64,000 bases of DNA from a virus, in the IMG/VR virus record IMGVR_UViG_3300028377_000008, positions 16,690 through 80,689 of that record; one strand, given 5' to 3'. A model generated the notes under the pieces. The model was not told the origin of the DNA, did not search any database, and was given only the letters and a program-made list of their open reading frames with translations. Positions 33,890 through 43,420 of the stretch are shown one piece after another. The first letter of the stretch is position 1. Each line of letters begins with the position of its first letter. The position numbers and the translations under genes were made by a program.

Positions 33890-36800
33890 ATGGCTGATTT
33901 AGGTGATCTCACAACGCTTCTTTCTGACGAGTCGAAAACCCTTTCCGATTTGGATTGGGTTAACGTCGATGAAGAAGAGTACCGTGAGTATGAAAAACTA
34001 CCAAAACAGAACTTGGATGCTATCCCGGATCTTGAGGAACAGTGGGGATATTTAACAGATGAAGACAAGTATCGTCTTTCCCCTGAGAATAGAGAACCGT
34101 CCAAGCCTAACACACCGTTCTGGTCTGAGAGAGAAATCTCTAATGATCTGACCGATGATGTTAAATTGGAAGTAGTAGAGCAGTTTCTACGAAAGCACTT
34201 GATGGCAGGTACAACGGCTAAAGAGGCTACTACTCTTCTCAAGTCTCATTTTGATAAGAGTGTTTTAGCAAAAGCAACCGACACAATCAAGAAAGCGTTT
34301 TCCGAGCGTGGACTTATTGGTACGGTCTATGTAGATTCATCTCTTTTCCCTAATTGTGACCAAGGGGAAGGACAGGATTTTGTAGGACGTCATAATAAGG
34401 GCGCTAAATTTGTTGTGGCGAAAGACAAATGCTCCGGTTGTGTATGGGCAAAAGAAGAAAAATGTTCTAGGTTCCAAAAGGAACTGGTATTTGATATTCA
34501 ATATACCGAAGATACCTGGGCTTTTTATCGAAATAAAGCTGAATCTCTAGGAAAAGACCTTTCTGGAATACCAGAACATTTTCCAGTCAAAGAGAAAATT
34601 AGAAATGCTTCTCTAGCTCCCTTAAAGCAAGGGACAGAGGCTATCGACGGCAGACCTGTAGTCAGGAACCTTGCTGCTACTGTATCTTCTAAGCAAGCTC
34701 TCACGTCCCTTGAAAGTGCTGAAATTCAGAGGGAAGTAGTTGCAAACGTTTATCGATCTGGAAAATTGAAGAAGATCGGTAAGGCGATGTTGGAAGGAAA
34801 CCACGGTCCCGAAGTTCGTGATGCAATTGCATCCGATAAGGGACTTGCATCCTTAGAGCCTCACGTTAATTTGATGGGTCGTTTATATGCTGACCTTAGT
34901 TTCTTTGATACTAGAGAAGCTGCGGATGCCTATTTAAAGGAACATAAAGGATTGCTTACTTATGGTAAGCCTTCTGATGAGAAAGTTGCATCTTCTTCTT
35001 TTCAATCATTTTCCCTTAACTCCCCAAAAGCTCTTAATAGGATCCTACACCGATATGCGTTATCGCAATACGGTCCTGATTATGAAGCTACCAAAGGGGA
35101 AGTCATTGCGAAGATGGGAAAAAGAGTAGCTTCCTTTAATGAGGACAAGCTACGTTCTTTTGCGCAAAGTGTTTATGCTTCCCCTCTTCCCGAGAAAATT
35201 CGACATTACGAACATTTAGCACCGTCCATTTTTGACCCCACTCGTGGTATTTCATCCTCAGAAGCTCGTCAGAGCGTCGCAGAGACCGAGATTACTAGAG
35301 AGAAGGTAGACTCAAGGTATCGTCCTGAGATAGCCCGTAAACTTGCTCATAAGATGCTCAAGGGAGACCATAGTGATGCAATGGCTTCAAGGTTGGCTTC
35401 GGAAGGTTTTGATACCTTAGAGGCTCACATTCACTTGATGGGTCGTCTCTATGTATTATCTTCTTACGTTACAAAAGATGAATTGGCGAAGTTCAAAAAT
35501 CCTAAATTGTCAAGCCTACCTTATCTGGCATCCTCTGAATTGGAAGAATTTTTTGAAAAGGATTCTACTAAGGCAGCGGTTCTAAAAAGATATGCGAAGG
35601 TCAAAGGCTTCGGAACTTCTACTAAAGGGCGGAAAGTTATCGCGTCTCTTTATCCAAAGATTCAAGAAATGCCTACCAGCGAGTTTCAGTCGTTTACACA
35701 GATGATATATTCACGACCTGTATTTTCTAAAACTGCTGAATACCATTCTTATGACCAGAATCCTGATGACCCAACTCTTAACCTTACCCCAGACCAAGCG
35801 GAGTCCAAGTTACGATCTAAGAAAGTAACTAGAACTAAGGTGGTCAAGAACAATCCCAGGACAGCAAATATTAGGGAAGGGGAAACCTTTGCAGATCTTA
35901 ATGCTCGCAATAAAGTAGCTCGTAGAATGCTTGCAGGGGACCACGGACCGGCTATCAAAGCTTTGATTGATACTGACCCCGTACTGTTCCCTTTAAAGCC
36001 TCATATGAACCTGCTAGGGCGTTTGTACACCGCTTCTTTTCCTTTCACTAAAGAAGAAGAGAAAGCTGCTTTTACACAAAGGAATGCTCATTTGCAATCT
36101 CTTCCTGTGATGGAAGATATGAAAGCTTTTTTCTCTAAGGAGATCACACATTCTGCCATCCTTAGACGAATGGCCCTTGCAAAAGGTCTCCATCCTGTGG
36201 ATGACGAAGACAAAATTGCAGCATTGGTAGAGTTAAAACTACCTGAGATGCACAATCATAGTGTTTCTACCGTTCATAAGATAGCACAGGCGACTTTTGG
36301 AAAGATTCTTCCTCTGTCTGTGAAGAAGTACAGACATGCTATCTACTCTACAACGCAAGTAAAAGAGAGTGAGATGGAAGTAAGCCCCAAGGATCTTGAA
36401 TCTTTTAAAACGAAGATCAATTCTAAGGAAGCCGGAACTGCTACTAGAGACCTCCGCTATTATCTTAAAAAGAATGGTGGCAGAAAGATTATAGCAACTC
36501 TTAATGCCCGTTTCGGAATGGATCTGGTCAAGACAGTTTGGCTTTCCCAAAATAAAACGTCTTCTAATGTGCGTAATTATGCACAAGGTCAAAAATTAGA
36601 AGAAGTGGTTCTGGCTGCGGTTACGGATCCCGAATTTCAACCTGTAGGCACTGAGTCAGTTTTACTTCCTGAATTTTTTGAAACAAAAATTGGCCGTTGG
36701 CTTCGGGATAGAATGCTCTCAGGATCTTATGGATCCAAACTGTCTTCTGAGATACGAAAAACTTTCTCAGAAGAAGATATCGTCAAAAATGCTCCTCTTA

Positions 36801-37549
36801 TCCTTGCTATGCGAGAAGAAGAAGGTCTGTTTGGAAGGTCTTATAGTACCGCTGATTCTTTTGCGGACTGCGCAGTAGGAAAGAGAGCCATGAATGAGAC
36901 ACTGTCTCAGATCGTAAAAGGCTCTAAATGTGGAGGATGTGTTTATAATAAGAGTGGATCCTGTCTCCTCTACGGTAAAGATTTGTTACCTGAACCCAAG
37001 TACAATGAACGTCAAGTTCAAAAAGCGCTTGGATATCGAGTCAGGTCCGGATCAATCAATAGAAGAGACGCTAAATCTCTAGTATCCCAGAACATGAACC
37101 TTCGAGATAAGGTTAGAATGGCGCATACGCAATCTTCCAGTACAGATACCCTAGAAGCTGATATCAGTACCACAGGGTTTTATGGAAATTCATTAGAGAG
37201 TGCCAAATCTGAAAAGAAAGTTGGTTCTATGCTCTATGAAGCTAGACAACTCCTTATGAAAGGTAATTCCTCTGAGGATGTTAAAGAAAATCTCAAGTCT
37301 AAATTCGGAAGTCAAGTCTTTAAAATGGGATCGGTGTACCTTGATAAAATTATCGAGAGAACCCAAAACCATATGAGCGATTTGATGGATGAGCGAACTC
37401 TTAATGCTACAACAGGTCTGGAGCAAATGGAAGAGTTAGAAATGACCGCATCCCATGTCAATTCTGAGATGGGCAATATTGAATTTAACAAAGAATCTAC
37501 ACAAGCCCCGATGGAAGGAATTTCATTTGGTGGTTTCACAACGGAGTAA
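33890..37549 (+). CDS. 1219-residue repeat protein with two cysteine clusters
   Basis: A very large protein of unknown family built from a repeated unit. Each unit has a core M-L-x-G-x-H-G followed about 25 residues later by L.PH.NLMGRLY. Core methionines fall at 105 (degenerate), 300, 489, 680, 942 and 1123, a spacing near 190 for the first four. Between cores, a second repeated segment recurs (ILHRYALSQYG, VLKRYAKVKGFG, ILRRMALAKG). Units one and five each carry a four-cysteine set (Cys156/181/184/192 and Cys994/1014/1017/1025; CSGCVWAKEEKC and CGGCVYNKSGSC), likely binding zinc or an iron-sulfur cluster. Its place before the terminase suggests a virion or packaging role. Confidence 0.7.
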   Translation: MADLGDLTTLLSDESKTLSDLDWVNVDEEEYREYEKLPKQNLDAIPDLEEQWGYLTDEDKYRLSPENREPSKPNTPFWSEREISNDLTDDVKLEVVEQFLRKHLMAGTTAKEATTLLKSHFDKSVLAKATDTIKKAFSERGLIGTVYVDSSLFPNCDQGEGQDFVGRHNKGAKFVVAKDKCSGCVWAKEEKCSRFQKELVFDIQYTEDTWAFYRNKAESLGKDLSGIPEHFPVKEKIRNASLAPLKQGTEAIDGRPVVRNLAATVSSKQALTSLESAEIQREVVANVYRSGKLKKIGKAMLEGNHGPEVRDAIASDKGLASLEPHVNLMGRLYADLSFFDTREAADAYLKEHKGLLTYGKPSDEKVASSSFQSFSLNSPKALNRILHRYALSQYGPDYEATKGEVIAKMGKRVASFNEDKLRSFAQSVYASPLPEKIRHYEHLAPSIFDPTRGISSSEARQSVAETEITREKVDSRYRPEIARKLAHKMLKGDHSDAMASRLASEGFDTLEAHIHLMGRLYVLSSYVTKDELAKFKNPKLSSLPYLASSELEEFFEKDSTKAAVLKRYAKVKGFGTSTKGRKVIASLYPKIQEMPTSEFQSFTQMIYSRPVFSKTAEYHSYDQNPDDPTLNLTPDQAESKLRSKKVTRTKVVKNNPRTANIREGETFADLNARNKVARRMLAGDHGPAIKALIDTDPVLFPLKPHMNLLGRLYTASFPFTKEEEKAAFTQRNAHLQSLPVMEDMKAFFSKEITHSAILRRMALAKGLHPVDDEDKIAALVELKLPEMHNHSVSTVHKIAQATFGKILPLSVKKYRHAIYSTTQVKESEMEVSPKDLESFKTKINSKEAGTATRDLRYYLKKNGGRKIIATLNARFGMDLVKTVWLSQNKTSSNVRNYAQGQKLEEVVLAAVTDPEFQPVGTESVLLPEFFETKIGRWLRDRMLSGSYGSKLSSEIRKTFSEEDIVKNAPLILAMREEEGLFGRSYSTADSFADCAVGKRAMNETLSQIVKGSKCGGCVYNKSGSCLLYGKDLLPEPKYNERQVQKALGYRVRSGSINRRDAKSLVSQNMNLRDKVRMAHTQSSSTDTLEADISTTGFYGNSLESAKSEKKVGSMLYEARQLLMKGNSSEDVKENLKSKFGSQVFKMGSVYLDKIIERTQNHMSDLMDERTLNATTGLEQMEELEMTASHVNSEMGNIEFNKESTQAPMEGISFGGFTTE

Positions 37550-37551
37550 TT

Positions 37552-38088
37552 ATGTCAAATCTAAAGAAAAGCCTTATTCGTCTAGGAAATCAAAAACCTG
37601 AGTTACGGCAGCATATTGTTCCCGTACTGACTCGTATTTCCAGTGATACTAGTAGGGGAAAGACATCTGCTTTTATTCGGAAAGGAGACCCCTATTCGGT
37701 TTCTCCTTCCAAAACTGATACCTCTTCTATGTCTAGGGAAGGATCAATGGTTCGCATCAAAAAGCGAACTTCATTGGGAGAACTTCTTTCTTCCTATATT
37801 GGTCATATCTCTAGTGAGCTAAAGGATTCTGTTGAAGGACTTGACGGAATGTCTTTTGAGCTTAGGGGTGAAGAGGATCTGGGCTTTCGTTTTACTAAGC
37901 ATGATGAGGATGGAGAGAAGATTACCTTTTTCGCAGATGTTTCTTTTTCTCTGGCTCCCGAGTATATCAATATTGACATCAAAGGTGCCCGAGGATCTAA
38001 AAACTTCTCAGATAAGATCCGTATGTTTATGACGGACCCTGCTAGAAAAACTGTTCAGCGTATTGCATCTTATTTGAATAGACAGTAA
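37552..38088 (+). CDS. Unknown protein with the PELR N-terminal module
   Basis: A 178-residue protein starting two bases after the previous stop with a GGAG site. It opens with NLKKSLIRLGNQKPELRQHI and then VPVLTRI, the module shared with six other proteins. The rest is a predicted alpha/beta domain ending in a basic helix. Function unknown; a virion role is likely by position. Confidence 0.7.
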   Translation: MSNLKKSLIRLGNQKPELRQHIVPVLTRISSDTSRGKTSAFIRKGDPYSVSPSKTDTSSMSREGSMVRIKKRTSLGELLSSYIGHISSELKDSVEGLDGMSFELRGEEDLGFRFTKHDEDGEKITFFADVSFSLAPEYINIDIKGARGSKNFSDKIRMFMTDPARKTVQRIASYLNRQ

Positions 38089-38121
38089 TTCAAGTCTGTT
38101 TAGATACTAGAGGTAAAAATT

Positions 38122-38682
38122 ATGAGTTCTAAATATCCAAAGCCGGTTACTTCTGTAACTTTAAAGAAGAAAACCAAACGGGGAAGGGGCAGACCTAGGA
38201 AAATTAAGCTCCTTCCCAAAAGTCCTGAGATTAGGGAGGTCCTAAAACAGAAGTCTAAGCATCTTCAAAAAGATAATCTTACGTCTATGCTGGGAGAGAA
38301 TCCTGATTCGTTAGATGTTTTAGATATGCTTATGATCGAACTGGCCAAGGAAGCTGCTTCTCTTCACTTTGAAAGAGGGGAGAGCGAACGAAAGGGGGAA
38401 GATACTTCGGTTCTCTCGTCAAAGAAAGTAACTGCTTTAAAAAGTGTTGCTGATATTTATTTTCGTAAACGGGATGCGGTCCTCGACCAGTCTTTTGATT
38501 TCAAGTCCAAGCGATTTGAAAAATTTATGACATGGTTACTTACTAGAGTAATTCGCAAGTCCGCCGAAGAGATGGATTTACCTTCTGAACAGATTTCGAT
38601 TTTGTTCGACGAGATTGGAAAAAAGCTTGATGATGATAGTAGATGGGACAAGGAAGCAATGGCCTATATCAAAGCTGACTAA
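38122..38682 (+). CDS. AT-hook DNA-binding protein, candidate small terminase
   Basis: A 186-residue protein with a basic N-terminus containing the AT-hook RGRPRKIK in the context TKRGRGRPRK, which binds the minor groove of AT-rich DNA. The rest is helical (EASSLHFERGE-like segments and LTRVIRKSAEEM). Its position directly before the terminase ATPase genes fits a small terminase subunit that recognises phage DNA. The sequence does not otherwise show a TerS fold, so this is inference from context. Confidence 0.55.
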   Translation: MSSKYPKPVTSVTLKKKTKRGRGRPRKIKLLPKSPEIREVLKQKSKHLQKDNLTSMLGENPDSLDVLDMLMIELAKEAASLHFERGESERKGEDTSVLSSKKVTALKSVADIYFRKRDAVLDQSFDFKSKRFEKFMTWLLTRVIRKSAEEMDLPSEQISILFDEIGKKLDDDSRWDKEAMAYIKAD

Positions 38683-38767
38683 CCTATTTATTTAATCAAC
38701 ACCCTCATACCTGAAGGGTTGGGTCTTCTTACGAAATGACCTAACAACGACTACGATAAAAACGATG

Positions 38768-38797
38768 ATCTCCAGTCCTTCCTAAGTTACTGGAGAT
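38768..38797 (+). promoter_or_regulatory. Hairpin sequestering the ribosome binding site of the first terminase gene
   Basis: A perfect 9-bp inverted repeat, ATCTCCAGT (38768-38776) and ACTGGAGAT (38789-38797), with a 12-base loop. The GGAG at 38792-38795 is the ribosome binding site of the gene starting at 38802, so the stem would block its translation. Confidence 0.6.
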
Positions 38798-38801
38798 TAT
38801 A

Positions 38802-39788
38802 ATGTCTAAAACCCTCAAAAATATCATTGAATTTATAGAATGTACCAACGGCTTAGGATTTCATAAGCAAGGTCACTCTCTATTTCCTGTTCAAAAGTTC
38901 ATCCTTAAAATGACTTATGGCATTCCGTTAGATGATACGGATCGCTGTATCTCTATTTCCGAAACCTGGGAAGGTATTACTACTCATTCTTTTACTGAAA
39001 AGGAGTACTTATCTTACCTTTATAATGAGGGAAGGTGTAGCACCAGCTATCAAAAATATTGTTCTGAATTAGTGCTGGTAGCGGGACGTAGGGGAGGTAA
39101 ATCTCTTCTTTCTCAGATGATGATTTCTTATGAGTTGTATAAATTGTTATCTAAGAACAATCCCCAGACTTGTTATGGAATGCCTGAGGGTTCTTCATTA
39201 CAAGTTATTTTGACTTCTGTGAATCTAGACCAATCTAGACTTTTTCATAAAGGTGTAATGGGTTTTATTAAAAATTCTCCCATTGCACAGTTCTTGGAAG
39301 AGTCTAGTAAGAGTCACGCTACTTTTTATACCCATCAGGATAGGTTGGAACAGAGAGATCCTACTTTGCGATTTCAGTCCCAAAGTTCTTCAGTGAAAAA
39401 GGGTCTTCATGGATTGCCTACTATTGTAGCAGCTTTTGATGAGATAGCTTTCTTTAAAGAGAATGATGCTCGTCATAAACTCCAAGAAGTACTCCCTTCT
39501 CTTCAAAGTTTCACACCGAAAAGCCCTTCTAATCCCTTAGTAGAGATCGGACCCTGCGAAGGAAAACTACTTTTATTTTCTTCTCCTTATAAGAAAGAAG
39601 GGTTTTTCTATGATCGGTTTGAAAAAATTATGTCTCCTCAGACATCTCCTTTGCCTAGTTTAGCTCTTCAAATTCCTACCTGGGAAATGAATCCTTCTAT
39701 TCCACTAGATTATTATAAACAGGTTCATGAGAAAACTAAACCTGAAAGGTTTGATTCGGAATTCGGCGCTAAATTTATTTCTAAGTAA
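38802..39788 (+). CDS. Terminase large-subunit paralogue, ATPase domain only
   Basis: A 328-residue relative of the neighbouring full-length terminase. The two align from the start (NIIEFIECTNGLGF versus NIIEFIESPFGLRF) to the end of the ATPase (FGAKFISK versus FGAEFTDK). Walker A is VAGRRGGKS and Walker B is VAAFDEIAFF, both apparently intact; LLLFSSPYKKEGFFYD matches the coupling motif. No intein interrupts it. It stops exactly where the nuclease domain would begin, so it should hydrolyse ATP but not cut DNA. It could be a second motor subunit or a regulator of packaging. Its translation may be controlled by the upstream hairpin. Confidence 0.8.
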   Translation: MSKTLKNIIEFIECTNGLGFHKQGHSLFPVQKFILKMTYGIPLDDTDRCISISETWEGITTHSFTEKEYLSYLYNEGRCSTSYQKYCSELVLVAGRRGGKSLLSQMMISYELYKLLSKNNPQTCYGMPEGSSLQVILTSVNLDQSRLFHKGVMGFIKNSPIAQFLEESSKSHATFYTHQDRLEQRDPTLRFQSQSSSVKKGLHGLPTIVAAFDEIAFFKENDARHKLQEVLPSLQSFTPKSPSNPLVEIGPCEGKLLLFSSPYKKEGFFYDRFEKIMSPQTSPLPSLALQIPTWEMNPSIPLDYYKQVHEKTKPERFDSEFGAKFISK

Positions 39789-39803
39789 AAGGGGAATCAC
39801 ACC

Positions 39804-42800
39804 GTGTCATTATCTGATTTAGCTAGAAAAATAGGTAGGGAACAGGAGGACGGATCTGGAGGTAAGAAGAAGACCGATGATGTAATGAATATCATCGAAT
39901 TCATCGAATCTCCTTTCGGACTTCGTTTCGCTAAAGAGATTTGTGGACAAGCCCTGTTCCCTGTTCAGAGATTTATCCTCAAAATGTTCTATAATTTGGA
40001 ACTTGATGACACGGATCCCTATGTCAAAGTCCCTAAATCCTGGAGGTATGCCCAGAAGGATGGCGCAGGAATGCTGGAATTCACTGAGGTTGGCTATCTA
40101 GAATATCTATATAGTCAGGGCCGCTGTAATATCAAAGAGCAGGACCACGATAGAAGAGAATTGATCCTTCCGATTGGCAGACGTAGTGGGAAATGTGGAT
40201 CGCTAGACGGTACGTTTCTTCTTACCTCTCAAGGTCTCCAGACGCTTCGTGAGCTTGCTCCTGACCAGAAAATGACCTCAGACACATGGTATGACCTTAA
40301 AGGGTTTGAGGTCGCACAGGAAGGGAAACTTAAGAGAGCAGAAGCCGACGCTTTTTACTATAACGGGTTTGAAGATACCTATAAGATCGAATCACACTGC
40401 GGCTATGACATAGAATGCACGGCTGAACATAGGGTCAAGGTATTAGGATCCGATGGGACTATAGATTGGAAGTACGGGGATCAAATCAAGGAAGGGGACC
40501 ATCTCTGTATTCATAGAAATACTGATCTCTGGCCTACAGAATATTTAGACCTTTCTGAGTTTAACAATGAAAAGGGTCATAAAGAATTTTCAACCCCAGA
40601 ATATCTAACAGAAGACTTTGCAACCCTTATGGGAATATTGGTGGGCGACGGATCTTGGACTAGTAAATCCTCTATTGGAGTTACGGTAGGTCCCTATCCA
40701 GAAATGATTTCAATTTGTGAAGATCTTTTCAAGGAACTAATGGGGGAAAGTCTTTGGACTCAGAAATTAGATCTCGAAGGTTTGGAATCCGGAACAGGAA
40801 CGCTACGCTATCATAGTACAGGATTCCGAGAGTTTCTACATGACTTGGGTTGGAATTACGATGCTAAATCCAATGATAAGGAAATACCTTGGTCGATTCG
40901 GAGATCCCCCAAACAGGTTGTCTCAGCTTTTCTTAAGGGATTGTTTGAAACCGATGGCTGCGCAGATAACGGAAGGATTAGTTTTTGTACTGCATCTCCG
41001 AAAATGGCGAAACAGGTTCAGTTACTTCTTCTAAATTTCGGTATCGTATCCAGAGTTAGAACTAGAGAAATAGAGGGCACTGACTATTATGATTTAGGTG
41101 TTTTTGGGATTCGATCTGCTAGGATTTTCAGTGAACAAATTGGATTTCTTACGGAAATAAAAAATAGTCAGGTTAAGACCCGACTAGAAACTTGTGGTAT
41201 GAAATCTAAATCTCGTTTGAATTCAATTCCACACCAAAAAGAATGGTCAAGGTCCCTTTTAGATTCTATTCCTAAGAACAATCCTTTATGCCACGGATCC
41301 TCAGAAAAAGGATGGCGCAGGAGTCATGTAAGAAAAGAATTGGGAAATGTTTGTAAGCCCTCAAGTTCCGACCAGATGACGTATAGAAGACTTGTAAATA
41401 CCCTTGAGTCTGCAAAAGAGAATGGGGCATCTAACACGTTAATATCGAAAGGTGAAGAATTCCTAGAAAAAGACTATTTCTTTGATCCAGTTGTGTCTGT
41501 GAAAGAAACTAGAACTGAAGTTGGGGATATTAGTGTTCCTGAGGGTCACCAATATGTAGCTAATGGAATGACCAATCATAATAGCTCGATCTCGGCTATG
41601 ATTGCAGCTTATGAAATGTATAAGCTGCTAAAGAAATATAACCCACAAGCCTATTACGGTACTCCTGAGGGCGCCCCTATTCAGATTTGTTCAATTGCTA
41701 CCTCGAAGGATCAGGCTGCTTTGTTATATAAAGAGGTGCGCCGTCACTTCAATAATTGTAATTTCTTCTCCCAGTTTATGGGAAATGAGACACAAACGCA
41801 AGCTCTATTTCATACCCCTCAGGATCAAGATAATGAGGGAGCGCCCTCTGTTAGAATTACGTTTTACTCTTCTGTAGCGAAAGGTATTCGTGGTTCTGCT
41901 AATATTGTGGCCATCATGGACGAGGTCGCTTTCTTTAATACGAGTGGTCAAGCTTCCGCTTCCGAAGTTTATCAGGCTCTCAACCCTTCTCTGGCGCAGT
42001 TCTCTCCCAAAGACCCTGACGACGCTTCCATACCTATTGGAGACTCAGAGGGTAGGATGATCCTCATCTCTTCCCCTTACGCCAAGCAGGGGCTGTTCTA
42101 TGAGCAATATGAGATGGCTCTCTCTGGAGGACCCGGTTCAAAGGGTCTTTTAATGATTCAGGCTCCTACCTGGGAAGTGAATCCAACTATTCCTCATAAT
42201 TATTTTGAGAAAGAGTACGAAAAAAATCCCATTGCATTCACCACAGAGTTCGGGGCTGAATTTACAGATAAGGTCAAGTCCTGGATTGAAAGAGATGATG
42301 ATCTCCTAGCCTGCATTAATCCCGATTTAAGACCGGCTAAGAAAGGGAAAACTAGGGACCGGCATTTTCTTGGATTTGACCTGGCCCCGAAAGGGGACCG
42401 CACAGCTTTGGTACTTACACGATTAAAGGAAGACGTGATTCAGTTGGCTTATCATGAGCAATGGCAGGCTAAAACAGAGTGGCATTTACTGAATCCTCAT
42501 TTGGAAAAGCCTATGGTTCCTTATGCTAGGGACTTGGGATCTGTTGAAACTCTGGATTACGAACAGATTGCTAACTGGATCGAAGAAGCCTGTAAACGGT
42601 TTTATGTCGTAGAAGGAGCTTATGACTCATTTGAAGGTATTGGTTTTGATCAGATTCTTCAAAGGCGTAATTTGTCAAGGATCAAAATGAACAATTTTAC
42701 CCGGAGTACAACTTCTGAAATATATCAAGGATTTAAGAACCTTATGTACCGCGAAAAAATCGAACTCTATGACTATGTTCTCACTGATGATGACGGTTTA

Positions 42801-43136
42801 GAGAGACAAGGTCACTCTCCGCACATTCAGGAGCTATTAGAGCTTGAGTCCACTTCCCGAGGAAAACGAATGATCATGGTAGAGGCTCCACAAGTTCGAG
42901 GGAAATATGATGACTTTTCTGATGCTCTTACACGGGCAGTCTGGATTGCTATGGATCGTCTTATGAATAAGAAGAATCATTCTCATAATCCTCAGGTGGT
43001 AGGTTCCCGTGGAATTGGAGGAAGACAGCCTAGAACTACGACTGAATATCATCGTCGTAAACGAAGAAGCAGAAACTATACGTCGAAGCGAAACCCCAGA
43101 GGATCCGGTGGTGGTCGTAATAATGGAGGTAGGTAA
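39804..43136 (+). CDS. terL: Terminase large subunit interrupted by an intein
   Basis: GTG start with an AGGGGA site. The 1110-residue precursor contains a 463-residue intein after Lys130 of Walker A (GRRSGK, then SS after splicing), leaving a 647-residue terminase. Walker B is NIVAIMDEVAFF. The nuclease domain has its acidic residues in FLGFDLAPKGDRT, VVEGAYDSFEG and KYDDFSDALTRA. A basic Arg/Gly-rich tail ends the protein. TerL cuts concatemeric DNA and drives it into the prohead through the portal. ATPase activity depends on splicing. The stop overlaps the next ATG (TAATG). Confidence 0.95.
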   Translation: MSLSDLARKIGREQEDGSGGKKKTDDVMNIIEFIESPFGLRFAKEICGQALFPVQRFILKMFYNLELDDTDPYVKVPKSWRYAQKDGAGMLEFTEVGYLEYLYSQGRCNIKEQDHDRRELILPIGRRSGKCGSLDGTFLLTSQGLQTLRELAPDQKMTSDTWYDLKGFEVAQEGKLKRAEADAFYYNGFEDTYKIESHCGYDIECTAEHRVKVLGSDGTIDWKYGDQIKEGDHLCIHRNTDLWPTEYLDLSEFNNEKGHKEFSTPEYLTEDFATLMGILVGDGSWTSKSSIGVTVGPYPEMISICEDLFKELMGESLWTQKLDLEGLESGTGTLRYHSTGFREFLHDLGWNYDAKSNDKEIPWSIRRSPKQVVSAFLKGLFETDGCADNGRISFCTASPKMAKQVQLLLLNFGIVSRVRTREIEGTDYYDLGVFGIRSARIFSEQIGFLTEIKNSQVKTRLETCGMKSKSRLNSIPHQKEWSRSLLDSIPKNNPLCHGSSEKGWRRSHVRKELGNVCKPSSSDQMTYRRLVNTLESAKENGASNTLISKGEEFLEKDYFFDPVVSVKETRTEVGDISVPEGHQYVANGMTNHNSSISAMIAAYEMYKLLKKYNPQAYYGTPEGAPIQICSIATSKDQAALLYKEVRRHFNNCNFFSQFMGNETQTQALFHTPQDQDNEGAPSVRITFYSSVAKGIRGSANIVAIMDEVAFFNTSGQASASEVYQALNPSLAQFSPKDPDDASIPIGDSEGRMILISSPYAKQGLFYEQYEMALSGGPGSKGLLMIQAPTWEVNPTIPHNYFEKEYEKNPIAFTTEFGAEFTDKVKSWIERDDDLLACINPDLRPAKKGKTRDRHFLGFDLAPKGDRTALVLTRLKEDVIQLAYHEQWQAKTEWHLLNPHLEKPMVPYARDLGSVETLDYEQIANWIEEACKRFYVVEGAYDSFEGIGFDQILQRRNLSRIKMNNFTRSTTSEIYQGFKNLMYREKIELYDYVLTDDDGLERQGHSPHIQELLELESTSRGKRMIMVEAPQVRGKYDDFSDALTRAVWIAMDRLMNKKNHSHNPQVVGSRGIGGRQPRTTTEYHRRKRRSRNYTSKRNPRGSGGGRNNGGR
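40194..41582 (+). mobile_element. Intein with LAGLIDADG endonuclease domain in TerL
   Basis: A 463-residue intein from Cys131 (CGSLDGTFLL) to HN before Ser. Block B-like ECTAEHRVKVL, endonuclease motifs LMGILVGDGSW and FLKGLFETDGCAD (both acidic residues present), and C-terminal HQYVANGMTNHN are visible. It looks intact for both splicing and homing. The C-terminal LEKDYFFDPVVSV resembles the RecA intein. Confidence 0.93.
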
Positions 43137-43411
43137 TGAGCAAAGAAGAAGAAAAAGATAAACTCCCCCTGAAAGAACGCTTTTGGTATGTGACCATCCA
43201 TACTTATATCCGAAAAATGGGAGATCATTATAAAAGAATGGAGGAGGAAGACTACCTATTACTAAAGGATCTTTTTGAAAAATCAGAAGGTAGCTGGGTA
43301 GGTCTTGCGGAAGGATCTTTGGATCAATGGCAGTTAATGCGGAAAGTGTGTAAAAGTTTCTTGAAGCTAAAAAAAGAACTGAAAGATCGCCCTTTCTTAG
43401 ATAAAAAATAG
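43136..43411 (+). CDS. Small unknown protein
   Basis: A 91-residue charged helical protein whose start overlaps the terL stop. It contains aromatic helices (RFWYVTIHTYIRKMGDHYKR). By position between terminase and portal it may be a head or packaging accessory protein; no family recognised. Confidence 0.6.
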   Translation: MSKEEEKDKLPLKERFWYVTIHTYIRKMGDHYKRMEEEDYLLLKDLFEKSEGSWVGLAEGSLDQWQLMRKVCKSFLKLKKELKDRPFLDKK

Positions 43412-43420
43412 AGGAAGAAC

